Shown: positions 17,131 through 26,835 of the stretch, piece after piece | Numbering within the stretch: position 1 is the stretch's first letter | Layout of the letters: each line of letters opens with the position of its first letter | DNA from: Membranihabitans marinus | GTDB taxonomy: Bacteria; Bacteroidota; Bacteroidia; Chitinophagales; Saprospiraceae | DNA: 64,000 nucleotides | NCBI RefSeq assembly: GCF_019802045.1 | Contig: NZ_JAHVHU010000008.1 | Location: 1-64,000, forward strand | Direction of reading: 5' to 3' | Translations under genes and position numbers: made by a program | The notes under the pieces: model-generated | What the model saw: the letters and a program-made list of their open reading frames with translations, nothing else | Told to the model about the DNA's origin: nothing | The model's database searches: none

Positions 17131-18462
17131 ATGAAAAATTTTATGAAACATATCGGCTTTTTGGTTGTCGCGATGGTAGCCTACACCGGAGCCGCATATG
17201 CCCAATTCGACGATGTTTATTTTGACCCGTCGAAAGATGTATATGCTGCCAGTACAAATAGCATGGCTCCAACTACCAGTCAGCGTTCCAATTCCAATAT
17301 AGGAAGTTCTTCGGATCAATCCTATAACTATACCCGAAACAACGACCGGGCACGGATGGATGACGGACAATACGCCTATGACGATGACGAGTACGATTAT
17401 TACAACGATGATTATTCCGAAGGGAACTATTATTTCGATGACTATGCGTACACGCGAAGAATAAACCGGTTTCACCGAAACCGATTCTTTTACGACCCAT
17501 TCATGTACGATGATTTCTTCATGATGGGAAGTATGTACCACCCGCATCGATTCTACAACCCATACCGGTTTTCCGGATTTGGAAGTCCTTTCTACCGTCC
17601 CGGACTGAGCTTTTCGCTTGGATTTGGCATGGGATATGGTTTAGGCTCACATTTTGGCATGGGATATCCAATGCACTATGGTAACATGTATGGTCGGTTC
17701 TATAACCCGTATAGGTATGGCTTTTACGATCCGATTTTGGCGTACAACAGTTATGGATACGGATATGGTTATGACGGTGGAATTTATGGCAGCCGATATC
17801 CTTACGTATACCGCAATAATGTAAACCACGGTGAACGTCCGGTTTACTATAACAACGGTGCCCGGACAAGTGGAGCCGGATTGGTTCCTACAGCCCGTGA
17901 TGGACGGATTCAGGTTCGGTCAAGCGGTAGTAATAGTAGCGATGGATATGTCCAGCCGACAACAAGAACGTCACCACGCTCCAGTGATCGATCGAATAAG
18001 ACGACAGGAAGCGTACGCAGCAGCGGAGATCAAAAATTGAGTCCGCGGACATCTGGACGGACAAATACAAATGCATCCCCAAGGTCCAATACGTATACTC
18101 CGGATCGAAAAGGAACAACAAATCGGGTGTACAGAACACCATCCCGGGTAGAACAAAAATCTTCCGGAGATCGAAGCACCTATACACCACGAAGTAGTTC
18201 CAGAAGGAATTCGTATACACCTTCCAAGGAATCACCTCGGAGGTCTTATACCCCTTCGTCAGGTTCAAGCCGGCGTACGTATACACCAAGCAGCCGAAGT
18301 TCAGGAAGAGATTATACGCCTTCATCCCGGAATTCAGGTTCAACTATTAACCGCAGTGCACCATCTCGGAGAAGCTACACGCCATCGAGCAGTAGCGGTT
18401 CCTCCAGTTCACGAAGCAGCGGTTCATCATCATCGTCATCACGACGCAGCTCTCCACGATAG
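17131..18462 (+). CDS. Secreted low-complexity protein, Tyr/Phe/Gly-rich then Ser/Arg/Thr-rich with YTPSS repeats
   Basis: A 443-residue protein with a signal peptide (cleavage near AAYAQ, residue 25). Residues 30-110 are acidic and Asp/Tyr-rich; 110-245 are aromatic and Gly-rich (FYNPYRF, GYGYGYDGG); from about 265 to the end the chain is Ser/Arg/Thr-rich with at least six copies of a YTPSS/YTPRSS-type unit, ending in Ser-Arg runs. It has no enzyme domain and no transmembrane segment. Regional charge runs from acidic to strongly basic. I do not know its role; a matrix or surface-coating function is a guess. A strong terminator follows. Confidence 0.8.
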   Translation: MKNFMKHIGFLVVAMVAYTGAAYAQFDDVYFDPSKDVYAASTNSMAPTTSQRSNSNIGSSSDQSYNYTRNNDRARMDDGQYAYDDDEYDYYNDDYSEGNYYFDDYAYTRRINRFHRNRFFYDPFMYDDFFMMGSMYHPHRFYNPYRFSGFGSPFYRPGLSFSLGFGMGYGLGSHFGMGYPMHYGNMYGRFYNPYRYGFYDPILAYNSYGYGYGYDGGIYGSRYPYVYRNNVNHGERPVYYNNGARTSGAGLVPTARDGRIQVRSSGSNSSDGYVQPTTRTSPRSSDRSNKTTGSVRSSGDQKLSPRTSGRTNTNASPRSNTYTPDRKGTTNRVYRTPSRVEQKSSGDRSTYTPRSSSRRNSYTPSKESPRRSYTPSSGSSRRTYTPSSRSSGRDYTPSSRNSGSTINRSAPSRRSYTPSSSSGSSSSRSSGSSSSSSRRSSPR

Positions 18463-18521
18463 GAGAATAGAGATGATTGGTTCGAATAGGACCTGTATGA
18501 CAAGGGATTAAATATATATCG

Positions 18522-18562
18522 GGCTACCTAGTAAATTTATAAAATTAGGTAGCCTTTTTTTT
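18522..18562 (+). terminator. Rho-independent terminator after the low-complexity gene
   Basis: GGCTACCTA at 18522-18530 pairs with TAGGTAGCC at 18546-18554, followed by eight T residues. Confidence 0.88.
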
Positions 18563-18672
18563 GGATAGCTCGCTCTCGAAAAGGTATAGTGGTGACCGAT
18601 ATGGATGTTATACCAATAGGATTGGATAAGAAATAGAGCAACAATAGTATTCTTTAATAAAACAGAAGAACG

Positions 18673-20145
18673 ATGAAATATCGAAATATAATAATGGGAT
18701 TGTTCATGTTGATCTTAGGAAGCAGTGTACATGGTCAGAACATCCTGGATGCATACCGATACTCCTTTCAGACACCCACAGGATCTGCCCGGTTCAATGG
18801 TTTAGGCGGAGCAATGAGTGCCATCGGTGCAGATATGAGTGTGGCCAGTCACAATCCAGCCGGGATCGCCGCTTTTTGGAAAAGTGAGGTCTCAGGAACT
18901 TTGGATGTATCTGTATTCTCCAATGATGCAACTTTGATTAATGGTGGCACAGGAAAAATCGGATCCTCCGATTTTGAGATGACCATACCTCAAGGTGGAA
19001 TTGTATTCACCACTTATACACCCAACAAAAGCTGGATGGCCAAAAGCTTTAGTATTACCTACAACAAATTAGCTGAGTTTGACAATGAAATTTTTTATGA
19101 AGGAAATACCCTGGGTAGTATTAGTGAGCGGTGGGCAGCTCTGGGAGATGGATTGCACCCGGATGATCTTGGTTATCTCGAAGCCGGTCCAGCCTATAGT
19201 GCAGGAGTGATCTATGACCTCGAAGGTGATGGTTTGTATGAGTATGATTATTTTCGCAATGAAGATAAAAAACTATATCGCAGTCAATTATTGGATACGG
19301 AGGGGGGATGGAGCGAAGCTGCAATTACATTTGCCGGAAATTACCGGAATAAATTGTTAATTGGTGGAACACTTGGATTGGATTTTATCAATTTTGAAAG
19401 TAAGAAAGCCTACATAGAAGACGATAAAGGCAATGAAGTTCCTCAATTTGATCGGTTGCGATTTAATGAGTACCTCTCGACCAACGGAGTAGGTGTAAAT
19501 GCGAAGATCGGAGCCATTGTAAAATTTACACCGGCTGTTTCCTGGAGTTTGTCCCTGGCAAGTCCTACAGTACTCAATCTGACAGATAATTTTAGAAATA
19601 CCATTCAATATGAATGGACAGAAAATAATGCTCAAAAATCAGCTCAGGCGGATACGGAAGAAAGCCAGTTTGAATACCGGTTTATTAATCCCTGGCGGGT
19701 GTCCACTGGAGCAGCCTATAAGATTGGACGCAGTGGATTTATTAACGGAGAAATAGATTATGTAGGGTATAATTTCTCTAAATTTGACTTTAAAGGTGCC
19801 GGGATATCCGATCAGAATTATCAGAATGATCTGAATCGCCAGATCGAAAACGACTTTAGCAGCGCTTTGAACCTCCGGTTGGGCGGGGAATATGTCCTCA
19901 ATGCCTTCCGGCTTCGAGGTGGTATTTTTATGTATTCTTCTCCGATGGACCAGTTTGAGAACACCAAAGGATTTAGTCTTGGGTTTGGCTTTCGTGGGGA
20001 CAATTGGTACCTGGATCTGGCTTATATGAATCGTTCCAATGGCTATAACTACAGCCCGTATGCATTGAATAATGCAGTGGTTCCGTCTGTGGATATTAAG
20101 ACCAGAACTTCCGATATTGGATTGACGATCGGATTTAAGATATAA
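18673..20145 (+). CDS. FadL/OmpP1-like outer membrane beta-barrel protein
   Basis: A 490-residue protein with a signal peptide ending SSVHGQ (about residue 22). The region after it (RYSFQTPTGSARFNGLGGAMSAIGADMSVASHNPAG, here given as key parts: GSARFNGLGGAMSAIGAD and SHNPAG) is the conserved N-terminal signature of Bacteroidota OmpP1/FadL-like barrels. The rest alternates polar and hydrophobic strands and ends in TSDIGLTIGFKI, a C-terminal barrel strand. Such proteins usually act as hydrophobic-compound channels; the substrate is unknown. It has its own transcription unit after the terminator at 18522-18562. Confidence 0.85.
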   Translation: MKYRNIIMGLFMLILGSSVHGQNILDAYRYSFQTPTGSARFNGLGGAMSAIGADMSVASHNPAGIAAFWKSEVSGTLDVSVFSNDATLINGGTGKIGSSDFEMTIPQGGIVFTTYTPNKSWMAKSFSITYNKLAEFDNEIFYEGNTLGSISERWAALGDGLHPDDLGYLEAGPAYSAGVIYDLEGDGLYEYDYFRNEDKKLYRSQLLDTEGGWSEAAITFAGNYRNKLLIGGTLGLDFINFESKKAYIEDDKGNEVPQFDRLRFNEYLSTNGVGVNAKIGAIVKFTPAVSWSLSLASPTVLNLTDNFRNTIQYEWTENNAQKSAQADTEESQFEYRFINPWRVSTGAAYKIGRSGFINGEIDYVGYNFSKFDFKGAGISDQNYQNDLNRQIENDFSSALNLRLGGEYVLNAFRLRGGIFMYSSPMDQFENTKGFSLGFGFRGDNWYLDLAYMNRSNGYNYSPYALNNAVVPSVDIKTRTSDIGLTIGFKI

Positions 20146-20276
20146 GAACGTAAGTGTCAGGCATACCGGTGGTGCTTTTTACCTTAAAATGAATGGTGTC
20201 CGTGAAGCCTCGTATGCTTTGTTTTACGCGGGTGAATAACCTGAAAATATATTTGTGCTCGATTGGGATATTCTTT
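20146..20276. other. Intergenic spacer between the FadL-like gene and the MITE-like element
   Basis: Nothing beyond ordinary spacer sequence is seen here. Together with 20277-20847 it makes a 700-base gene-free interval. Confidence 0.4.
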
Positions 20277-20652
20277 TTAACCCGGAAAATTCATGGCTTT
20301 TGATTTACCTACCTGGCGTTGATTATTGTTTTAATGGCAGTTAGACAGGTGCAGATGCAAGGAATGACTGAATATAGTCGGAGTGCAACCCAGAACAAAG
20401 ATGGTAAATCCATCTTTGATGGAGATGAGCCAATGAATCCTCGGCTTAGCCGGGGCACAAGGTTCGGTGAACCTTGGATGAGTGAACCGACCTGTCTCCG
20501 CCTTGGCTGTGGGAGGGCTCTGTCTATGAATCAATAGTCAAACGTCACCCAAAATTGGGCTATGTAATAGACCCATTTTTGGAAATTAAGCAATTTGATT
20601 CATTGCATACTATGCATCATACTAGATTGACGTGGTGAAATAAGCGGGTTAA
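20277..20652 (+). mobile_element. MITE-like element, copy A
   Basis: The ends are perfect 8-bp inverted repeats, TTAACCCG (20277-20284) and CGGGTTAA (20645-20652). The left ~95 bases and right ~110 bases match the reverse complement of 32858-33214 almost base for base, while the middle differs. Within the middle are hairpins CTCGGCTTAGCCGGG and AAGGTTCGGTGAACCTT, which have counterparts with different sequence but the same fold in copy B. There is no transposase gene; a 72-codon frame inside it is not conserved in copy B. Confidence 0.7.
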
Positions 20653-20847
20653 GTGCTAAATGCTGACCTGTCAGATTGTTTGGGCGCGATAGAAAATCCC
20701 GCTGACAGGTCGGTCAATCGTCCCCGATGCATTTGAGGTAAGTGAACCCAGTCTGTTTTAAAATATCCATTGTATCGCAGGCGCTCGTCAGGTTAATGTA
20801 GATACCAACCTGTTGTGGTAGCAGGTTGGAAAACGCTAAGGTAGCGC
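20653..20847. other. Spacer with two hairpins downstream of aacS
   Basis: GACCTGTCAG (20665-20674) and CTGACAGGTC (20701-20710) form an inverted repeat, and CCAACCTG...CAGGTTGG (20807-20831) forms another. Neither is followed by a T-run on the minus strand, so I do not call a terminator for the aacS gene. Confidence 0.4.
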
Positions 20848-22899
20848 CTATTCATCCTTTTTAAAATCTTCCTCTTCGGCCATTTTTCTATATATCTCCA
20901 GACTTTCCGGATTGCGCATGGCATCCGGGTTGAGTGTGCTTTTCGTATCCTTTCCCAACAATATTTTTTTGACTGGTGCTTCCATTTTTTTACCACTGAT
21001 AGTATACGGTATATCTTCTACAGCTATGAATTGGTCTGGAACATGTCGGGGAGAATGGGTAGCCCGCAACTGTTTGGTTACTTTATCAATCAGACCTTCA
21101 GTTAAACTCTCCCCTTGATTTAACTTGAGGAATAGTGGCATGTAGTGATCGCCGTTAGCTAATTCCAGATTCACAACCAACCCATCTTCAATCTCCTCAA
21201 AATTATTCAGAACCTGATAGATTTCTGCGGTTCCAATGCGAACACCATGCCGATTCAATGTCGCATCGGACCGCCCCAGTATCCGCAGCATACCTTTTTT
21301 TGTGATCTCCACCCAGTCCCCATGGCGCCAGACCTCGGGATAATAGGAAAAATAGCTTTCTCGATAACGATGGTTTTCTGTATCCGCCCAAAAATAGATG
21401 GGCATACAGGGCATGGGGCGTGTTACCACCATTTCTCCAGTCTCGTCAAGCACGGATTCACCGTCATCATTATATGCCAGTAGTGATACACCAAGCCCGC
21501 GACACTGGATATATCCTTCGTACACTGGTTTCATAATGCAACCGCCTACAAATGCGGTGCAAACGTCCGTTCCACCGCTCATGGAACAGAGCCATACATC
21601 TTTTTTTATGTGGTCATAGATCCAATCAAATCCTTCCGGAGGGAGTGGAGCTCCGGTTGATCCAATGGACCGCAATGCGACGAATGAATGGTCTGCTGCC
21701 GGGTTCAACCCTGCTTTCATACAGGCCACGATAAAAGGAGCACTGGTTCCAAAATGGTGGATCTCTGCTTCCTCTGCAAAATCCCATAATGCAGATAGAT
21801 TAGGGTAACCGGCACTTCCATCATAAAGCACCGCCGTAGCTCCGGCCAATAAGCTGGCTTGGACAAAGTTCCACATCATCCATCCCGTGGTTGAATACCA
21901 AAAAAAGCGTTCACCGCGGTGTACATCATTGTGAAAAGCCATGTACTTGATATGTTCCAACAACATCCCCCCATGGCTGTGCGTAATGGCCTTGGGCGGA
22001 CCGGTTGTGCCCGAAGAATATAGCACCCAAATGGGGTGATTGAATTCGACCGGCGTGAATCGTAATTCCGGTGCATTTTTATTTTTTTTTAAAATGGTCG
22101 ACCACCAGACATACTTGTTAGCTGCTTTATCTGTTTCCGATCCAATAGGTATCGGAACGGAAGATGCATCATGCTCACTCTCCAGATATGGAACGATGAT
22201 CACTTTCTCTATCGACGGTATTTGTCGAACCACCTCGGCGACTACTTCTTTTCGGTCAAAATTTTTCCCGCCATAACTGTACCCATCTGTTGCGATCAAG
22301 ATCTTGGGATGGATTTGGCGAAACCGGTCAACCACGCTATCTGCTCCAAAATCAGGCGAGCAGCAGGACCAAATCGCCCCAAGACTGTTTGCAGCTAGGA
22401 AGGATATCGTTGTTTCGGGAATATTGGGGAGAAATCCAACTACGCAATCTCCGGCTTCGACCCCTGAGTCCATTAAATATTTCTGGAGCCAAGCTACCTT
22501 ATCTTCGAGTTCTTTCCAGCTCAGCTCTTCGGTGTCTCTGATTTCTGATTTACTGATGATCGCCGGAAATTCCGTCGTACTGTTCCGGAAGATGTGTTCC
22601 GCGTAATTGATCTGTGCATTGAGAAACCAACGGGTGTCAGGCATATCGAGTCCATTGGTGATGGCGTCGTACGACCGGTGGTTGATGATGTTAAAAAACT
22701 TCCAGATGGACTCCCAAAACATCTCAGTGTGGTCGACGGACCATTGATGAAGAGTTTCGTAGTCCTGGGGGAGGTCCAATTGATATGATTTATTCAACCA
22801 ATTGATAAAATGAACTAAGTGGCTTTTCTGAATGGTCTTTTGATCAGCTTCCCATAGTTTTTTTGATTCCATGATGGTAGGGAATATGAATTGGTTCAT
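20848..22899 (-). CDS. aacS: Acetoacetyl-CoA synthetase (acetoacetate-CoA ligase)
   Basis: An AMP-forming acyl-CoA synthetase of the acetoacetate-specific subfamily, which activates acetoacetate to acetoacetyl-CoA in the cytoplasm. The 683 residues begin with the subfamily's N-terminal ACAS region (LHQWSVDHTEMFWESIWKFF), carry the AMP-binding loop LYSSGTTGPPKAITHSHGG, a GSTGAPLPPEGFDWIY segment and the C-terminal SDATLNRHGVRIGTAEIYQ and ISGKKMEAPVKKIL motif with the catalytic Lys. The start at 22899 is used; 22872 (MESKKLWEAD) is a credible alternative. A TACTTTTG box on the minus strand at 22957-22964 lies upstream. It may serve ketone-body use or polyhydroxybutyrate and amino acid breakdown. 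Confidence 0.93.
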   Translation of the reverse strand: MNQFIFPTIMESKKLWEADQKTIQKSHLVHFINWLNKSYQLDLPQDYETLHQWSVDHTEMFWESIWKFFNIINHRSYDAITNGLDMPDTRWFLNAQINYAEHIFRNSTTEFPAIISKSEIRDTEELSWKELEDKVAWLQKYLMDSGVEAGDCVVGFLPNIPETTISFLAANSLGAIWSCCSPDFGADSVVDRFRQIHPKILIATDGYSYGGKNFDRKEVVAEVVRQIPSIEKVIIVPYLESEHDASSVPIPIGSETDKAANKYVWWSTILKKNKNAPELRFTPVEFNHPIWVLYSSGTTGPPKAITHSHGGMLLEHIKYMAFHNDVHRGERFFWYSTTGWMMWNFVQASLLAGATAVLYDGSAGYPNLSALWDFAEEAEIHHFGTSAPFIVACMKAGLNPAADHSFVALRSIGSTGAPLPPEGFDWIYDHIKKDVWLCSMSGGTDVCTAFVGGCIMKPVYEGYIQCRGLGVSLLAYNDDGESVLDETGEMVVTRPMPCMPIYFWADTENHRYRESYFSYYPEVWRHGDWVEITKKGMLRILGRSDATLNRHGVRIGTAEIYQVLNNFEEIEDGLVVNLELANGDHYMPLFLKLNQGESLTEGLIDKVTKQLRATHSPRHVPDQFIAVEDIPYTISGKKMEAPVKKILLGKDTKSTLNPDAMRNPESLEIYRKMAEEEDFKKDE

Positions 22900-22956
22900 A
22901 AAAGGTGGAATATAGTGATTTTAGAGGAAAGGCCTGAGTTCAAATTCTATAAATGG

Positions 22957-22964
22957 CAAAAGTA
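22957..22964 (-). promoter_or_regulatory. -7 promoter element for the aacS gene
   Basis: The plus-strand CAAAAGTA reads TACTTTTG on the minus strand, matching TAnnTTTG, 58 bases upstream of the gene start. No -33 box was found. Confidence 0.4.
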
Positions 22965-23385
22965 TTTACCGTTTACGATGAACTATTATCCAGGTCATTA
23001 AACTTACTGGGTGGTGGAGGCTACAGACCGCAGCTAATTCGCCCTTTGGATATAGTCCTACTGGGCAAATTCGCCGATATGGGGCTTCTTAGCATTTGTT
23101 GACGGACTGGGGTAATCCTTAGTATGGGGTACTACCTTTCTGAAAAACAAAGCACCCAACTAGGTAGAATGCCAGTCCATATTATACAACGCTCCGTGCC
23201 CCCGTATCGGCCCCAAATTCCATACGAGGCAAGCTGGTTTTAACCGCTGAATGTCAGAATAACATACACTCTGGCAATGCTTACGCAGATGGATTCGAGC
23301 GTCCACCAGATTTTTATGGATAATCTAAGTGACGCTATGTGTAAAATATGAGATATTATACTAACCACAAACCACAAACCATAAC
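22965..23385. other. Intergenic stretch, mostly featureless
   Basis: No gene or strong structure is seen. The right end (23360-23388) holds a short tandem repeat of ACCACAA units next to the stop codon of the minus-strand gene at 23386. Confidence 0.4.
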
Positions 23386-24252
23386 CTAAGAATACAACCG
23401 CTTCACTTGTCGCATAAACTGCCGAATGGTTTCTTTTTTCTCATCAACAGTCCAGTTATAGGTTTGTACCAATTCCTCCGAGGCGTATTTTTTTGCTTCT
23501 TCGTAGGTATAGAAACCCTCAAACTTTTTCAAACTTTCTTGGAAGGGTATGGCTTCTCCGCTGAAAAGATGGTTGATAAACAAGATCTTGTCATTGATCG
23601 TAAGCACTTTGTTCAGATGTTCAATTTTTGTATTGGCTAAGCGATCGGATAGATCTGAAGTGCTCGGGAAATCAAATAGTTCGGGGTAGGATTCATTTTC
23701 CTTGACCATTACATCTTCGTATTCTTCGGTTTCCGGTTGGTTTGATGTGTGACTATCTGAAGTTCCATTCATTTTTTCAGATGCAGAATGATCCTGGTAT
23801 TCTTCAGTATTGCTGAAACTGGGGTGGGGGGGCACTACTTTCTCCTCCTGGGACACAGCAGGGGCTGTAGTCTCTGGCTCTATCTGGTTCTGGGTAACTT
23901 CTGTACGAGGCTTCGGCTCGTCTTGCACCGGTTCCGAGGAGGAGATGGTTTGCTCAGGCTTCGACAAAGGTTCTTGAGGCTCGGATACTTGCGCCTTGTT
24001 CTCTTGAGCTGGTGGGGTGACCGCCGCACTTACTGGTTCTTCAATCACCGATTCCGGATTCGTCGCGAGGTGTTCATGAAATGATTGCTGTTCTTGAGAA
24101 GAAATAACTTCGTCGTGATTCAGAACCAGGTCATACAATTGCCTGATATCTTCCAAAAGAATATCCCGGTCCAATCTGGACAAACTGTCCTCATGCAATG
24201 AAAGAATAGTTTCGATCCTTTTTAGATGATATTTGGCTTTTTTGGTCTGCAT
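23386..24252 (-). CDS. Conserved hypothetical protein with disordered Pro/Glu/Ser linker
   Basis: A 288-residue cytoplasmic protein with three parts: a helical N-terminal region (1-65, KAKYHLKRIETILSLHEDSL), a long low-complexity linker rich in Pro, Glu, Ser, Gln and Thr (about 66-190), and a folded C-terminal domain (about 205-288) with DKILFINHLFSGEAIPFQES, FYTYEEAKKY and a terminal FMRQVKRLYS. That C-terminal pattern recurs, as I recall, in uncharacterised Bacteroidota proteins. It has no signal peptide or membrane helix. It diverges from tdk across a 185-base gap. The function is unknown. A repeat seeded at its stop codon follows. Confidence 0.8.
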   Translation of the reverse strand: MQTKKAKYHLKRIETILSLHEDSLSRLDRDILLEDIRQLYDLVLNHDEVISSQEQQSFHEHLATNPESVIEEPVSAAVTPPAQENKAQVSEPQEPLSKPEQTISSSEPVQDEPKPRTEVTQNQIEPETTAPAVSQEEKVVPPHPSFSNTEEYQDHSASEKMNGTSDSHTSNQPETEEYEDVMVKENESYPELFDFPSTSDLSDRLANTKIEHLNKVLTINDKILFINHLFSGEAIPFQESLKKFEGFYTYEEAKKYASEELVQTYNWTVDEKKETIRQFMRQVKRLYS

Positions 24253-24437
24253 TTCTGTGGTTTTTTGTAACTAACGAAAAAATCGATTTCAAGATTGCCA
24301 CAGCACTCCATTGGATGGCATCATCTGTGGCTTTTTGAGAATATCAACAGCATTGGAGAGCATTTTTACCAGCAAAAAGCAGTAAAATAGCCCGCCGATG
24401 TAAATATACGTTTTTTTACATGATATAAAAATATAAT

Positions 24438-25034
24438 ATGTTTTTAGAACCACAATTTCACCACCAAAGGCGTGGATGGCTGGAAGCCATCGTCGGATCG
24501 ATGTTTTCCGGAAAAACGGAGGAGTTGATTCGAAGACTCAAGCGGTCAGAAATCGCCAATCAGAAGGTGGTGGTTTTTAAAATGGCTCTGGATGATCGAT
24601 ACAGTGAAGAATTGGTTGTGTCGCATAACCGGACGACCATACTAAGTCAAAAAGTTCATCAATCCTCCGATATTTTGGATGGAGCCGCAGGGTATGAAGT
24701 AATTGGAATCGATGAAGTTCAGTTTTTCGATGATCAGATCATTGATGTGACGCAGGAATTGGCTCGCAAAGGAAAACGGGTTATTATGGCTGGGTTGGAC
24801 ATGGATTTCTCCGGTAAACCGTTTGGTCCTGTTCCGGGATTGATGGCTGTTTCTGAATATGTAACGAAATTGCATGCCATTTGTCAGCAATGTGGTAGTC
24901 TAGCCACTCATTCCTATCGCCTGATCCCCTCCAGAGATCAAATTCTGGTGGGGGCTCAGGAACAATATGAGGCGCGGTGCCGGGTGTGTTTTGACATGGG
25001 AAATATTTTAGATTTTAAATCTGTAAACAATTGA
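24438..25034 (+). CDS. tdk: Thymidine kinase
   Basis: Phosphorylates thymidine to dTMP in the salvage pathway. The 198 residues match the type II (TK1-like) family: P-loop GSMFSGKTEELI near residues 21-32, the Asp-Glu pair in GIDEVQFF, the lasso-loop region and a zinc site made of CQQC and CRVC near the C-terminus. It is transcribed away from the conserved hypothetical gene and lies 89 bases before purH, which has its own promoter box. Confidence 0.95.
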   Translation: MFLEPQFHHQRRGWLEAIVGSMFSGKTEELIRRLKRSEIANQKVVVFKMALDDRYSEELVVSHNRTTILSQKVHQSSDILDGAAGYEVIGIDEVQFFDDQIIDVTQELARKGKRVIMAGLDMDFSGKPFGPVPGLMAVSEYVTKLHAICQQCGSLATHSYRLIPSRDQILVGAQEQYEARCRVCFDMGNILDFKSVNN

Positions 25035-25079
25035 TGATTAAAGGCACGAGGATTAGTTCATTTGCTTTCATTATTTTAC

Positions 25080-25087
25080 TACTTTTG
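25080..25087 (+). promoter_or_regulatory. -7 promoter element for purH
   Basis: TACTTTTG matches TAnnTTTG and lies 36 bases upstream of the purH start. A TTTG occurs at 25061-25064, closer than the usual spacing. Confidence 0.5.
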
Positions 25088-25123
25088 CACCCTTGAAATT
25101 ATAAATGATAAAAAACACGACCA

Positions 25124-26650
25124 ATGAAGGACATCAAGATAAAGTCAGCCCTGCTATCGGTATTTTCCAAGGAAGGTTTAGAGCCGATTGCTAAAAAGCT
25201 AAATGAACTGGGGGTTCAACTTTTATCTACGGGCGGAACCTATCAATACTTGGCGGACCTTGATATTCCGGTCCAAAAAGTCGAAGACCTGACATCGTAC
25301 CCAAGTATTCTGGATGGTCGAGTCAAAACGTTGCACCCCAAGGTGTTTGGTGGAATCCTGGCACGTCGTGAACCTGGTCATCAGGGTCAACTGGAAAATT
25401 ATGATATTCCGGAAATTGATCTGGTGATCGTGGATCTGTACCCATTCGAGCAAACTGTGCGCGACACTAAAAATGAAGATGAAATTATTGAAAAAATAGA
25501 TATAGGTGGTATATCATTGATCAGAGCGGCGGCCAAAAATTTTCAAGATGTGGTCGTGGTCCCATCTCAAAATGAATATCAATATCTCCAACAGCTGTTG
25601 GAGAAACGACACGGAGTGACTTCCTTGGAAGAACGGAAGTATTTAGCTTTAAAATCTTTTGAGGTCAGTTCCCAATATGATACAGCCATTCAGAGCTATT
25701 TTTCGGGGGCGCAGCCCCAGTCCCAGTTTGTAATGAACTACACGGGAGAGAAACAACTTCGTTACGGTGAAAACCCCCATCAGGAGGGCTATTTTTATGG
25801 TCCCCTGGAGGATGTATTTGAACAATTGAACGGTAAGGAACTTTCCTACAATAACCTCGTGGATGTAGATGCTGCAGTCCAGCTAATGGCCGAATTCAAG
25901 GACGATAAGCCCACTTTTGCAGTATTAAAACATACGAATGCCTGCGGTGTGGCGCAAGCGGACAGTGTGTTATCTGCCTGGCAAAAAGCGTTGGCCGGAG
26001 ACCCTGTTTCTGCATTTGGGGGAATCTTGATTTCGAATACACCTATTGACAAAGCTACTGCGGAAGAAATCAGTAATTTGTTCTATGAGGTCTTGATCGC
26101 TCCTGATTTTGATCTCGAAGCACTGAAGATTCTGAAGAAAAAGAAAAAACGCATACTCTTGCGCATCAAGGATTTTTACCGGCCGGCGAAATTGTTCAAA
26201 TGCTTGTTGAACGGAGTGCTGGTCCAGGACACTGATCTGAAAAAAGAAACGGCACAAGACTTAGAAACGGTTACGGAGGTGGCACCCAATGAAAAACAAA
26301 TCGGAGATCTGTTGTTTGCAAATATCTGTGCAAAACATTTAAAGTCCAATACCATCGCATTGGTCAAAAACAGGCAATTAATCGCGATGGGATGTGGACA
26401 GACCAGTCGGGTGGATGCTTTGAAACAAGCTATTGTTAAAGCGCGGGCGTTTGGATTTGATATTGAAGGTGCGGTTATGGCCAGCGATGCTTTTTTTCCA
26501 TTCCCGGATTGTGTCGAAATAGCAGATGAAGCGGGAGTGAAAGCCGTTATACAGCCCGGTGGGTCGATCAAGGATCAAGACAGCATCGATTATTGCAATG
26601 CGCATGGCATGGCCATGGTGCTGACAGGAGTTCGCCATTTTAAACATTAA
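25124..26650 (+). CDS. purH: Bifunctional AICAR transformylase/IMP cyclohydrolase
   Basis: Catalyses the last two steps of purine synthesis to IMP, using 10-formyl-tetrahydrofolate. The 508 residues hold the N-terminal MGS-like cyclohydrolase domain (STGGTYQYLAD; LDGRVKTLHPKVFGG; RAAAKNFQDVVVV) and the C-terminal transformylase domain with LRYGENPHQ, the catalytic Lys-His pair in VLKHTNACGVA, and SDAFFPFPD...QPGGSIKDQ. A Lys-rich stretch (ILKKKKKRILLRIKD) interrupts the transformylase domain; I recall this from Bacteroidota homologues. Length is near normal. The gene depends on one-carbon units to which gcvT elsewhere in the window would contribute. Confidence 0.97.
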   Translation: MKDIKIKSALLSVFSKEGLEPIAKKLNELGVQLLSTGGTYQYLADLDIPVQKVEDLTSYPSILDGRVKTLHPKVFGGILARREPGHQGQLENYDIPEIDLVIVDLYPFEQTVRDTKNEDEIIEKIDIGGISLIRAAAKNFQDVVVVPSQNEYQYLQQLLEKRHGVTSLEERKYLALKSFEVSSQYDTAIQSYFSGAQPQSQFVMNYTGEKQLRYGENPHQEGYFYGPLEDVFEQLNGKELSYNNLVDVDAAVQLMAEFKDDKPTFAVLKHTNACGVAQADSVLSAWQKALAGDPVSAFGGILISNTPIDKATAEEISNLFYEVLIAPDFDLEALKILKKKKKRILLRIKDFYRPAKLFKCLLNGVLVQDTDLKKETAQDLETVTEVAPNEKQIGDLLFANICAKHLKSNTIALVKNRQLIAMGCGQTSRVDALKQAIVKARAFGFDIEGAVMASDAFFPFPDCVEIADEAGVKAVIQPGGSIKDQDSIDYCNAHGMAMVLTGVRHFKH

Positions 26651-26835
26651 CTAGTAGCTTAACTGGGTTTGAGTGAAAATAAGTTATTGAAATCAATTAA
26701 GGATGACTACATCAAACAGAATTAAGTGTTGAAGAACAAACCAGTCAGTGTTTTTCTGTAAAGAAACCAAAGACTCAGGGCATAGTAAGAAGTTTGAAAT
26801 TTGGATCGAGCTATAAAAAATTAAAAAAGGCCTTC

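Noticed and set aside
18470-18495. GGTTCGAAT as a tRNA T-arm
   Set aside because: No acceptor, D-arm or anticodon stem can be drawn around it.
20319-20537. 72-codon frame inside MITE-like copy A as a gene
   Set aside because: The matching frame in copy B is closed by stops, so it is not conserved as protein.
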